A DNA stretch of 64,000 bases from positions 124,113,407 to 124,177,406 of the forward strand of contig CM035806.1 in NCBI GenBank assembly GCA_020466095.1, given 5' to 3'. The stretch comes from Chlorops oryzae (taxonomy: Eukaryota > Arthropoda > Insecta > Diptera > Chloropidae). The translations under genes were made by a program, and so were the position numbers. This document shows, one piece after another, positions 11,887 through 22,464 of this stretch (the first letter of the stretch is position 1; each line of letters opens with the position of its first letter). The notes beneath the pieces were generated by a model. That model worked only from the letters and a program-made list of their open reading frames with translations. It was not told where the DNA came from and did no database searches.

Positions 11887-11945
11887 GCAGTGGCGTAGCT
11901 CCCTAGGGGCTAGGCGGGGCAGTGCCCCGGGGCCCTCGTATCCTT
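11887..11945. repeat. GC-rich transposon-like terminus
   Basis: CAGTGGCGTAGCTCCCTAGG followed by a GGGGC/GCCCC palindrome. This kind of CAGTGGCGTAGC...GGGCCC sequence is common at DNA-transposon ends, but no partner end was identified within the next kilobase. Confidence 0.35.
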
Positions 11946-13079
11946 ACCAGAAATCTTGATCGAACTTTGACGGATGTGCGTTTTATTGTCCTTTCGGGTT
12001 ATAAGTAAGCTAATGTCAATAAACTTGTTAGTACTGGTCAATATAGTGGCTCAAATATATTTGATTTAAGCCACCAGCAAACCTCCTGGTCAATTAGAGG
12101 TCAATTGTCCTATTTGTGCCAGTTGGTCGAAATTTTTTTTACTGCACTTCTTCTAGACCACTTGTTGCTGCTCAAGGTCTCGTTAATTCTCATTAAACAC
12201 TCTGCCAGTCACTTTCCAAGTTACCTCAAAATACTTCTTGTTCGCAAAGTTGAGCTTTTCATTGTTTGAGGGTGGCTCTATTTTTTTTTTTTTTTTTTTT
12301 TTTTGTCTACGTTCACAAAGAAAATTATTGCCAAATTTGTGTATCGAGTATTAGACTATCGGACTTCCTTCTAGTTCCTTTAATTCCTCCAAGACGTACC
12401 GCCTTGCACTTGTCAACAGTAGATCAACACCATTAAAATATGCGTTAGACACTCGGCAACGCCTTACATACCTTCATCAATCCATAGATATTCTTATCAA
12501 GCTGGATTCGTCAATTCATCAACCCCTTGATGAAGGCACTTTGACTATTATTCTAGTTTCGGAAGTGTTACTCAAGGCCAGATTAAGTTCCCTATGATTT
12601 TTTATAAAATCAATTCCTGTTCAACAATTTTTAATTCTAACTCAATTGGGGTAAAATACTTACATGTACACACATAGGTATATACAGTCGAATTCAATAA
12701 AATTGTTCCCAAAAAAGGCTCGGTGGTGCCTAAGTACCCAAAGAAGTAAAAAAGAATGAAAAACGAACCAAAAAAATTCATCTATGGTGCTGTAAAGTAT
12801 CATGTCCTTTAGATGTCCGTAGTAGAAAGAAACGGAAAATTCTATTGCAAATTATAGAATTTAAGCCAGGGTTGCGTTTAAACCAGCGAAGTTCAAGATC
12901 CGATTTCCTAAGCACATGTGCTTGGGAGACAAAATCGCAGAAGTTCCACTTGTATAGCGTATACCAATTCGTGCGAACAACAATCGGGTGCGTTCGTGTA
13001 TGTACAAAAGAAACTTCGTCAATGCAAATCAGTGTAACGTCCTGGATCGACCGCGGCTCGCTCTTAAAGAAAACAACGC
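11946..13079. other. No certain gene; possible upstream part of a repeated gene fragment
   Basis: Contains a T tract at 12281-12304. A plus-strand open frame from about 12845 runs into the repeated segment at 13080. An overlapping minus-strand frame (12778-13095) is of similar length. Neither has a domain I recognise. Confidence 0.35.
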
Positions 13080-13300
13080 TGTCATTGAAAAACAACCGGT
13101 CCCTTTTCGAAGCCTATGTGGCTAGTTGCGGGTGAGTCCCAGGTGACTCCCTTTTTCTAAATTCAATCAACTTCTCTTAGTTTTAAGATAGGCGAAGATG
13201 AATCCAATCGGTGCTAAGTACTTATGTATATGGAGTCGCCTAGGTCCGCTCATTTTTTACACCGAAAAACCGTTTCATTACTGCAGGGTGGATTAAACGA
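13080..13300 (+). repeat. Repeated gene-like fragment, copy 1 (possible exon-intron-exon)
   Basis: Matches 45305-45568 on the opposite strand. Both copies read SLKNNRSLF in the same frame and then continue to TGCGGGTGAGT. The GGTGAGT resembles a splice donor, and both copies later share CACCGAAA...TTTCATTACTGCAGGG (or TTTTATTACTACAGGG), which resembles an acceptor. This looks like part of an intron-containing transposon or duplicated gene. Function unknown. Confidence 0.5.
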
Positions 13301-13402
13301 TTCTTTAGTTGCTTCGTTTTACCTCTTAAGTTGTGTACCATTATTCAAATTGCCCAGAAAACCTATTTCCCCTTCTCAAGAAATATTTTAACCCTGTGCG
13401 AA

Positions 13403-13905
13403 CTAGAGTTGTAAAATATCGTTACTATTCGGTAAAAAGTAACGACTACTGTAGTCAGTAATCAATAACGTCTCGTTACTGATGGAAGTATCTCGTTACT
13501 AATACTTTTTTTAACACATGCCAGCTGATGGTTTCCGGAGTAATTAAGTACTAAAATAATGGGTATGGTAGTAGAGTAAGTTGAGTTGATATTTGATTAC
13601 TAACTACTGAATGAAGAGTCAAAGAGCTTGAGGGAGTTTTGATTACTTTATCAACCTTGAGTTCATATAGAACTATAGCTGCAACTTCGGCCAAATTTTG
13701 GCGCGAGCCACCATGTTTTGGTAAAAAAGTTGAACTTTGGTGAATCACGCCATAGCTCACACTATAGTTTGGTGAACCACGTAATAGAAGTGGGGTGTGC
13801 TTATGCTATATGCCTGAGTTAGTCAATGAATGAATGAACAATATTTCGAAATATAGAACGAGTACTTAGTAACGAGTAATTAGTAACCAAGTATTACAGT
13901 ATGGG
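13403..13905. mobile_element. Probable DNA element with repeated TCGTTACT/AGTAACGA words
   Basis: Left part (13415-13505) has four or more copies of CGTTACT or its complement; right part (13855-13895) has AGTAACGAGTAATTAGTAAC. This subterminal-word pattern matches the better-defined hAT-like elements in the window. The ends (about GTTGTAAAATATCG and ...AGTATTACAGTAT) are poorly matched, so limits are approximate. Confidence 0.4.
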
Positions 13906-14313
13906 AAAGCCTGTCAAAATGCTATTTGGCTCCAAATGGTGTGGTGAAGTTGAGTAAAAATCAGCTGACTGTCAAAAATAAGTTGAAGAATTTGCGATTT
14001 TTAAACATGCCGTAGCTTTATATTTTGACCCTTTTTAAGTAAAATTGAAGTTGCAAACAACAAAGTAGAGATGCTCCTTCATTTTAGAGTACATTTGAGT
14101 ATCTGCGACCCCCGCAAATCAGTATTCAATATTGCATTTAAATTGAACGACTTCGTCAGCGATGCACAAATACTCTAAGCGCAAAGCTTTTATCGATACT
14201 GAACCGAGTACTCAAAAGAGTTCTTAAAACATAATAAAACCAAAAAAAAAAAGCAAGATAATTCGACATAAAAGGAATTTATTAATTTTTAAAATTCATG
14301 TTTAAAAATGAAA

Positions 14314-14700
14314 AAAGTAAGGGTGTTATAGTAAAGCGAACCAGACCATAGTATACCCTACACAGATAAACAGCTATATATTTTTTAATCGAAGGCTAAA
14401 ACAAAGCTCAAATTCCTCATTTCACAAAAATGTGTCGAAAGCTTGTGACTTTACACAATTCAGATGATTTTTGAGGCAGACTCTAACGCTGGAGGACCCC
14501 TAAAAATCGGCCGATTAAATCAATTTTTGTAGAGGATGTCAACGATTAAAAAATAAGTATTTATCCCGTCTTTGTTTCAAGCGCCATCTGAATTTTGGGT
14601 GTAAAATTCAATTTTCGAATAACGCCTTTTGGCGCGGCCACTTTTCTATATTTGGAATCTACATTTTATGCCCTTAACTAAGTCCAAATAAATAATTCCA
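14314..14700 (+). repeat. Dispersed family A, truncated copy
   Basis: AAGTAAGGGTGTTATAGTAAA at the start is the family A 5' end. GGAGGACCCCTAAAAATCGG, GGGTGTAAAATTCAATTTTCG and the GGCGCGGCCACTTTTC block follow in family order. The 3' portion with the GACGGACA tract and terminal hairpin is absent. Confidence 0.8.
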
Positions 14701-15030
14701 CTATGTATTTCAAAAAATTTTGGTTTTTATGAATTTTATAAAAAACCCTACAACGAAGGGATATCTTTGAAAATCAGACAGACAGAAAGTCTCATTTCTA
14801 AAAGCTAAACGTTCAAATTGTAGTCGGTTACTATTTTCACCATCGATTTGCACTATTGACTCGTTCCATTTGGCACCATCTGTTGTCCATGGATGCCACA
14901 CTAGCGTCTAAATTAAACAAGACCAAAAACTCGGAAATCGGTTTTTTGTAGTACGTGAATTTTTCTATTACTAAAAAGAAAAAATAAATGTTAAAATAAA
15001 TTCTACAGTTTAAAATGGTACAATCATTCT
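14701..15030. other. No certain gene
   Basis: A 63-codon minus-strand frame (14710-14901) has no recognisable domain. Otherwise AT-rich. Confidence 0.4.
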
Positions 15031-15684
15031 TTAAACCATCTTTATAATATCTGATTTTCTCTGTTTATAAATGAAAAAAAATCCCTTAAAAAAACTAACT
15101 GCTTGTACGTGCCCAATTTCTAGAGACGACAACAATGCCCAAAGAGGCATCGTGGTGGATTGCCTGGTATGCCGTGTGGTTGTTGTTGCCTTTGGTGAAT
15201 TGCCTATTAGCTTTGTTGAATTGCCTATTAGCTCGTTTCTCATACTGTAATACTTGTTAGTAACGATTACTTCACCGAAAATAACCAATACACACGAGTA
15301 GTGTAAATATTTGCATTTTTGTAGCTCTAGTGCGAACACAACTGAAGAACTCTTGCAATTTGATAGCATATATAATATTACTATATATGTCCCTCTCATA
15401 GAATTTGAGCGGGACATTTCGCGTCGGTTAGAAAGAGAAGTTACTCGGCAGGCAAAAAAAAGAGCGAGAGAGAAATACTTTTGGTGAGTACCTAAGTGAA
15501 AAATGCTCAGTTTGGTGGGTACCCAAGACCGTGGTGGGTACCCAAGACCGTGTTGAAAAGAGCCAAAATAGAAACGGCTCCTGAGTGACATATATAGTTT
15601 AATATGTTGATAGCAACGAGAAGGCAACGGCGGACTTGTCAGCCGATTGAAAAAATTGATTGCAATTACCCGGCCGTACTGCAT
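15031..15684 (-). CDS. Uncharacterised open frame, doubtful
   Basis: 217 codons open from an ATG, the longest minus-strand frame in the window. I recognise no domain, and the predicted protein has no consistent signal peptide or membrane pattern. Part of it is created by local tandem duplications: GAATTGCCTATTAGCT twice near 15199-15233, and GGTGGGTACCCAAGACCGTG twice near 15514-15552. The lack of family similarity and the repeat content make a chance frame more likely than a gene. Confidence 0.2.
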   Translation of the reverse strand: MQYGRVIAINFFNRLTSPPLPSRCYQHIKLYMSLRSRFYFGSFQHGLGYPPRSWVPTKLSIFHLGTHQKYFSLALFFACRVTSLSNRREMSRSNSMRGTYIVILYMLSNCKSSSVVFALELQKCKYLHYSCVLVIFGEVIVTNKYYSMRNELIGNSTKLIGNSPKATTTTRHTRQSTTMPLWALLSSLEIGHVQAVSFFKGFFFIYKQRKSDIIKMV

Positions 15685-15699
15685 CCATAGTCCTATTCT

Positions 15700-16108
15700 T
15701 CTTCCATCGTGTTCTTATCTTACCTAACATTCCGTGTTTTTGATTTTTATTTTCTTTTTTTTTCTAAATGTATGCATGTATAGATGTGTGTGCATGCATC
15801 GAGTAATTGTCCCAGCCGGAAATTTTCTCATAAAGGAAAAATTCATTAATTTTTTCATCAAGGATATCAAGGGGAAAATTTGAGTACTCCTCAATTCCAA
15901 TGGCAATGTCATCGAAAGAAGATGGTATTCATCGTAATTTCAATGGCATTGTCAACGATAGAGGATGTTATAACTTTTTCTCTATCCTTGCGTTTGTTCT
16001 TGCTTAGTTTTCTGTAATAAAATAATCGATAACTTTCGATACTGGTGTAAGTATTTAATGAGGGTATTAAACATGCCATTTTTATTTGAAGTAAATTTAG
16101 TGCGTTTT
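15700..16108. other. No gene seen
   Basis: AT-rich with TGTATGCATG-type microsatellite. 15901-15960 resembles bases 1-60 of the window (TGTCATCGAAA...GTATTCATC). Confidence 0.4.
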
Positions 16109-16354
16109 GGGCTCTACGCAGATATGCAGGAAGTAAATTTCCTATACTAAACACATGCAAAAAAAACGAAGAAGTACTTTGAGTTACTTCTGATACTTCA
16201 ACGAAAACGCAGATTAAAAGCAATCGAGCATACAGGGTTGCATTTAAATCATACATTTTCTATATTTCTGTCGACCTGTCATCGAAATTTCAACTCTGAT
16301 TTCCTTTCTTCACAAGAACGAGCTCTATACTTCCTGCATATCTGCGTAGAGACC
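16109..16354. mobile_element. MITE C, copy 1 (unoccupied)
   Basis: GGGCTCTACGCAGATATGCA at the left is matched inverted by TGCATATCTGCGTAGAGACC at the right. The interior (CTATATTTCTGTCGACCTGT onward) is nearly identical to 38475-38585. The second copy at 37606-38615 is split by a family B insertion, so this copy serves as the empty site. Confidence 0.75.
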
Positions 16355-16962
16355 ATAAAGCAGCAAGTAAATTTCCTTTGCATCATTGCTTATAAATTAA
16401 ATTTTTGCTACGGACTAAATGGAGAAATGTGGCAGTTTAAAACCAATTTTTTGGAGTTTTGCCATGAAAATATAAAAAAAAGTGTCAAATATCGATAGTG
16501 CTATTGATAGTTCGACAGCACTAACTAGATACATATTGTGAAAAACAAGTGAAGCTTCTTGAAGTGAACGAAATATATTTCAAGTTTTTTGAATCACAAA
16601 GGCAAGTAACTAAGAAGTAAATATGAATCCAGGATTCGGCAGGAGCAACATAAAAAGATTCGCAGCAAAAGAATACCGAAAGTTCGGTGACGTGAACAGG
16701 AATTCAAAAGAAAAAGAACCTTGTGGATCCTCACAATTTTTTTTTATATTAGCCGTAAGCAAATTTTTCAGATAGCACAAGAAAATTTTATATTTTTTAT
16801 TTTATGAACCGTAAGGAGTTTTGTAATAGGAAAGGAAATTGTGATTCATTTTTTTTACAAATCGATCAAGTCTGAATTATAATTAAGTTCTTTAATATGT
16901 GAACAAACGACTGAGAAAAAAAAAATTAAACCAAAAAAACGTAAGAAAAAGCAACCAAAACA

Positions 16963-17203
16963 TGTTTCATTTTCATTTCGTATCACTCCAGAACGATGAC
17001 ATTGTCTTGGAAAACAGGAGGTATCGATACGACGGAGTAGATCTACTCCACTTTCGATGACCAACTCGTGACGTATGCTCTTATGACGGCCAATACCGCT
17101 TGTGCGAAAATTTCATTAGAAAGTTGGTGTATAATCAGGAGGAGTCGCGGCTCTAATGACATGCTGAAATCATTGATTGTTTCACCGGGACATTTCCTGC
17201 TGG
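16963..17203. repeat. Diverged duplication, copy 2
   Basis: Same orientation as 119-343, with a block around GATACGACGGAGTAGATCTA that the first copy lacks. The minus-strand frame is open here across the region where the first copy has a stop. The flanking A-rich stretch also corresponds to 60-118. Confidence 0.7.
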
Positions 17204-17700
17204 GGTACTCGCGTCCATCCACACAGCTGCATATCTGTATATTTGACTGCCGTCGCCACTCATCGAACGCTTTCACTCACGCCTGTTTGCTCAAGTGCTA
17301 ATCGACTGCGGGTTCACAGCTTTTAACCAAAAACAACAAAACATCGGAGGAAGATATAAAAATAAAAATTGAGACAAATAAAAAACCAAACGAACGAACA
17401 ATTGTCCCCCGTCATTATCAACGAGTTGCTTTCATTTTGCGCTCTTATCAGCTAGTTTATTTGCGTTAAAGAAAGAGAAAAAAAAGAACAAACAAACAAG
17501 ATTGCAGTTTAAACATTAAACTTTAAATATTGCAGTGAAAACAAATAAAAAACAGAATATGAAAGCTAAAAACATTTCAATTCTCTATTAAACATGGTGA
17601 GAATTATATGCGCTTGATATTTCGCTTTTAATTTTCGCTATTCTTCATTAAAAAATTTTAGTCGAGAGATCGTCAATAGAAATGTATATGCATATATGTA
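17204..17700. other. No gene seen
   Basis: AT-rich with A-rich stretches. No domain-bearing frame. Confidence 0.5.
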
Positions 17701-17937
17701 CATACATACTTATACATAAATAGGTATAGAAAGATAGAAAGGTAGATATAGCTAGAGAGGTAGAGCGAGGTAGAGCGAGGTAGCCAGGAAGAGAGGTGAA
17801 GAGGTAGGGAGATAGAGGGGTTTGAAGGAAAAGATATAGACAGGTAGAGACTTATAAAGGTAGAAAGATAGAGATGTACAGAGTTAAGGAGATAGAGAGA
17901 TAGAGAAGTAGAGCTAGAGAGAAAATGAGAGGTAGAT
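17701..17937. repeat. Irregular GGTAGAGA tandem tract, left part
   Basis: Degenerate repeats of GAGGTAGAG-type words. The same sequence type resumes at about 18620-18740, so the 17938-18622 element has inserted into a once continuous purine-rich tract. Confidence 0.75.
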
Positions 17938-18622
17938 CTACCGCATATTTTGAAAAATTTGACATTCTACCTATTCTACCGCACGAGGCCCAAAATCTAC
18001 CTACATCTCGGCAGCACAAATCAAATAATTGTACAAGGAAATATTAAAAATTTACGTCAACATTATTAAGGAACTTTATTTCAACAAATATTTTTCAACG
18101 ATTTGAAAATTAGAGGACTTATTTGGCGTCAATTTTAGATGCAATTTCAAGATGAAATGAGTGATATACGAATAGTCAAGTCTGGCAGCGCTGTTATCTG
18201 CCATCAAATTGAGTTAAAAAAAAAATAACAGCAGCAGCGTAACGTTCTTTAATTTCTTTTGAATTGAAATTTTTGAAGCAAGTTCTTTTCGTCGGCGAAA
18301 CTATTTTAAAATGGACAAGTTCATAATAAGGTAAAATAATATCAACATTGCTTTATAAGTGTGCGTAATTTTTATAATTAATTTACCAGAACCTCAACCT
18401 TGAGCGCCGTTAATGCTTCGGATAGAAGAGATTTTAGTTTTGTTTGATTTTTTAAAAACAAGAAAATGTTTGTATTGCTTTTTAGTTTTTAATATATTAT
18501 TGTATTTTTTGTATTAAAAGAAATAATTTCTTTGGATAAAAAATCTACCGCATTTTGCTGAAATCTACCTAAATTTTTTGAGAATTCTACCGCATTAAAA
18601 AAAAAATTAGTGGACACACTGG
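17938..18622 (+). mobile_element. Probable hAT-like relic with TCTACCGCA subterminal words
   Basis: TCTACCGCA (or TCTACC) recurs near the left end (17938-18000) and right end (18543-18595). The right end reads AGTGGACACACTG, the inverse of a CAGTGTGTCCACT terminus; the left terminus is not preserved. It interrupts a GA-rich tract. Inside is the start of a small gene with an intron (see 18311-18450). Superfamily inferred from terminus type and word pattern. Confidence 0.5.
18311..18450 (+). pseudogene. 5' end of a lost transposase gene with a 59-bp intron
   Basis: ATG followed by DKFII and a split arginine codon, then GTAAAATAATATC (18331) and TTTACCAG (ends 18389), after which the frame continues TSTLSAVNASDRRDFSFV and stops. 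The MDKF start and small early intron are plausible for a hAT-type transposase, and only this short stretch remains. Splicing is inferred from the donor, acceptor and frame. Confidence 0.4.
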
Positions 18623-18745
18623 AGGTAGGGAGAGAAGGCTACAGACAAAGCGGTAGAGAAGTAGAGAGGTAAAGAAGTTAAGACGAAGGTAGAGAGATAT
18701 ACTGATAGAGAGATAGAAAAAATTAAGTAGAGAGATCGACGGGAA
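18623..18745. repeat. Irregular GGTAGAGA tandem tract, right part
   Basis: Continuation of the purine-rich tract at 17701-17937. Confidence 0.7.
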
Positions 18746-18756
18746 GACAGAGTGAA

Positions 18757-19062
18757 ACCGACTTTGAAATACCCAGCGTCCCGACATTATTGCCGCACTA
18801 TGTTTTGCCTTTCCGTACGAAAGTTACACAAAATTAATGTTTGCGCGCTTGACAGTGGACGGAACGTGCTCGTTCTACGCCTTATGCTTCGTAAGTTCCG
18901 AAAAATTTCCATTTGTGGGCGTGGAAGTGGGCGGGGGTACATAAATTTGTTCCTGCACCTTTCGTTGCCAAATTTCGACTTGGTTGGTCCAGCCGTTTCG
19001 GAGGATATCCGACCACAGACGGACGGACAGACGGACGCACAGTGTCACGTGAGCGGTAAAAA
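18757..19062 (+). repeat. Dispersed family B, internally deleted copy
   Basis: CCGACTTTGAAATACCCAGC opens it. One TTTGTGGGCGTGGAAGTGGG core unit follows, then CCAAATTTCGACTTGGTTGG, CCAGCCGTTTCGGAGGA and the ACAGACGGACGGACAGACGG tract. The 3' hairpin GGGTATAAAAA end is missing. Confidence 0.85.
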
Positions 19063-20529
19063 ATGCCAAAAATCGAGGTTCGAATTGTTAAAATAATTTT
19101 ATGAATTTCGATAGATAATATTCATATTAAAGGCGTGCATTGTTACACCATGAATTAAAGGCGTGCATTGTTACAATATGAATTTAATATTAAGAAAACT
19201 CAAAGAGAATTATGTCAAAATGTTTAGCCATTGCCCCACAGCATGCTCTCAAATTTTGAAGTTATGGAAATTGTTGTTTTTGAGTACAAAAACTTCAATA
19301 TAATTACTTGTGCTTTAGTTGCTCTGTACTTGTGAGTTGTGATCCGATCATTAAGTTTAATATGTCAAATTAAAATATAAAGTTATTACTACCATGTAAC
19401 CTTTATTAATTTTAAGTTTATTTATTATACGTTAACTGTCATTGGTTTAAAGTAAACAATAACAAGTTGAATTAATTTTAAACAAAGTTTAATTTTTAAA
19501 ATTGAATTTCTCAATTTCCCGAATTTCCCTCTTTTAATTTTTATAAAATATTGTTGCAATACCTAAGTAGAATAACATATAAAAAGATATGCTGCCCCAA
19601 TTTGCCCCGTTCGTAATAAGAGCGTTTTTTCTACAGTGAGCTCGAAGTTAAAAATTGTCGATTTGTTTCACGTTTGGATAGCGGGATCCCACAAAACAAC
19701 AACAGAAATGCAAAGCAAACTGTTTTCATTTGTCAAAAATGAAATAAATGAAAATATTGATGAAGGATAATTAGTTTGCAAATGATACAAAGAGCGGTTC
19801 CTTACGAAATACTGGAATTGGCTAAACTCGTCTTTCGAAACACGTTTGAGTGTAAGTGCATTTCAAATGAAAATTATTGAAACTGATTATGACATGTTGC
19901 TTGTAAAATAGGAACATAAATACACAATGGCAGAAAATATTCTGGAGAAAAAATAACATTGATGTTTTTAAGCATTTGTTGCTATCCTCTGAACCACAAG
20001 CTCACAAATATAGAAAACTGTGCACGAGAAAAAAACAATTGTGCAAAGAATTGGAAAATTACGTTTTATTTAATAATGATGATGATGATGATGACAGTAT
20101 ATCGTCTTTGAATATAGATTTTGAGGCTTTTAATTCATCAGACTCAGAATTTGAAAGCTCTGGGAAAGAGTCTTTGTAAAACTAATTTCGATATTTATTT
20201 ATGTATTTAATATACCTTGAATGTTAATAAAGATTTGTATAATTTCATAGAAAAATTGTAAGCATTTAAAAAAAATTGTATTTGCTTTAAAGCTCTGCAC
20301 TATAATTAGAGATTTTCTAACCCAAATGTCGAAAAAAATCAATGAAAACTACATTTCTTGAATAGTATCAACGATATGCAACACGGCGAAGAGGCGCTTT
20401 ATCCTTTGCTTTTGTTTTCTGATTAATATATGTTTGAATTTTACAAATCCGCAAAAAATTCTTCACATTTTTTATTTCCTTCGAAAATTTTTATAAGGAT
20501 AAATATCCTATAAATCTTCAAACTTTGAA
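19063..20529. other. No certain gene
   Basis: AT-rich. A 67-codon frame (19976-20179) has a run of aspartates from a (GAT)n repeat and a C-terminal acidic/serine tail (SSDSEFESS); it could be the last exon of a lost gene, but nothing else supports that. Confidence 0.35.
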
Positions 20530-21012
20530 GGGGCGTTTTTTAAAAATTAGGCGTGGCATTATATTTTTTTTTCATTTTGCTCATTTTTGTATGTCCGTTA
20601 ATCTATGTATCTAATTTCAACTCTCTAGGATAAAAATTAGGGAAGTTAGGATTTCCCGTTGTATGGGGGGTGGGGGTGGGGGCGGCAGTGGGCGGAATTC
20701 CATGATTTTTTAAAAATTTCTTAATTAGACCTATAGTAATACTCCTGCCAAATTTCTTTGCCCTACGATAACTCCTTCTATTTTTTCCAAAAAATGTATG
20801 GAGACGTGACACTGTGGGACGGACGACCAGACGGACGACAACGATCGGACGTATCAACGCGAGATCAGACAAATGAAGACATCAATATATAAAATGATTA
20901 TTTTTTATACTATATATATATATATATGTCTATATCTACGGAGCTTAGTTCTGGCTGTTACAAGATTCGCACAAAACTAATATACCCTGCTTACGCTGGG
21001 TATGAAAAATAC
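20530..21012 (+). repeat. Dispersed family B, diverged copy
   Basis: Contains GGGCGTTTTTTAAAAA, a GTGGGGGCGGCAGTGGGCGG core unit, the GACGGACGACCAGACGGACG tract and a complete 3' end (GCTTAGTTCTGGCTGTTACA, AATATACCCTGCTTACGCTG, then GGGTATGAAAAA). Confidence 0.8.
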
Positions 21013-21359
21013 TAGCATTAACGATTACAATATGGACCTTTCAATGTTGCCTCTAATGTGCTGTCGGAAAACTTTGTGACACAAGATGAGAAAGTGGTGA
21101 AAAACAAAGATACGCAGCCAAAATGTTCACAACTCCGATCAACACCACGCCAAAAGATTGGTTCGACTAATTGGTAATTGAGATATCGAGCTCAAGAATA
21201 CTTTGCACAACTTTCTCTCCCGCTCTCTTTCTCCCACTCCCTCTTATATCTTAATTTCTATGTATCGATTTTAAAATGTTTTGATTATTGATGTTACTAT
21301 TGATTAATAGAAGATTCGAGCTCATGTGAACTCTCGAATTAATTTTGGAAAATTTGAAA

Positions 21360-21590
21360 ATTTAGATACCCTTGAAAGTCCGCCGATACCATTGTCGAAC
21401 CTGTTCTAAGTCATGTCTCCGACAAACGCAACGCATACCAAATTCCGTCGAGATAACTCAACTTCTTCGATAAGGAAACTGTATTTATATAGACAGGCGG
21501 ACGATCAGACAGATAGACGGACGAATATGGCCAAATCGATTCTCCTGGCAACGCTGATTATTTTCATACACATTATGATCTAACTAGTGC
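21360..21590 (+). repeat. Dispersed family A, 3' fragment
   Basis: ACCCTTGAAAGTCCGCCGAT, GTTCTAAGTCATGTC, CGATAAGGAAACTGTAT, the GACAGGCGGACGATCAGACA tract and CCAAATCGATTCTCCTGGCA match the 3' half of family A in order. Confidence 0.75.
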
Positions 21591-22464
21591 AGTTCTAGAC
21601 TCGTGCAGTTCCCTTGACATAAAATAATTCGGGCATGAAAGTTAAAAATCGACAAAAAGAAGACTAAACTAGCAGCTCCGGTGTCTTGGTTGTGTTAATA
21701 ATTTTTCGTTTCTTTCTTTTTCTTCTGTTAATAAGTTTTCTTTTTAAAAATAAATACACTAGACCCTAAAAAAATATACCAATCATATTCGCATCATTGG
21801 TTTCATGACTACCGAGGAACTGTGTGCAGTTTTGCCTTATTTTTTGGATCACCTGAACATTTTTATTGAAATTGAGAAACACTCAAAAGTATGAATCTTT
21901 GTAGCTATCGGAAAAATGGTCCCAATCAAATAGTCTGTACTCATAACGGAGTAACCATAAAAAAAGAAGCTTTAAGTGACTTTAGAAGAATTTTGAAACT
22001 TACTCATAACAAAGACCTCTATCGGTGAAGAAAAATTGATAATAAGCAGCAGGTAAACATAAATACCTCAGTTCAGTTGTGAATAATGAGGTTTCCTTTT
22101 ATGATGACATCAAACATCGCACCAGTGTTGGTTGTATTAAGTGGCGAGAAATCTCTACCGTTTTCTGCGACAAGAAAATGCCATGGAAATTGAAAGGCAA
22201 GCTGTACACAATAGATTGAGATGTAATTGCTAAGGATGACGGCGGTTCTGACCTAACTTGATCACATTAAGAGCAAACACATCCGAGGCAGCTTATTTAT
22301 TCATAAGTGCTCAAAGTTAGTCAGATACGATAATCAGGCATGTGCTGTGCAATTAAGAACCAATAGCAGATCCGACCCAAAACCAAAACAAAGAAAAATT
22401 CTTTAAATTCTATATGAAATTTTGGTCGATTTTAATTCCGATTTGTAGCATATGCCTGAGCATA
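21591..22464. other. No gene seen
   Basis: No recognisable coding or repeat structure. Short frames only. Confidence 0.45.
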
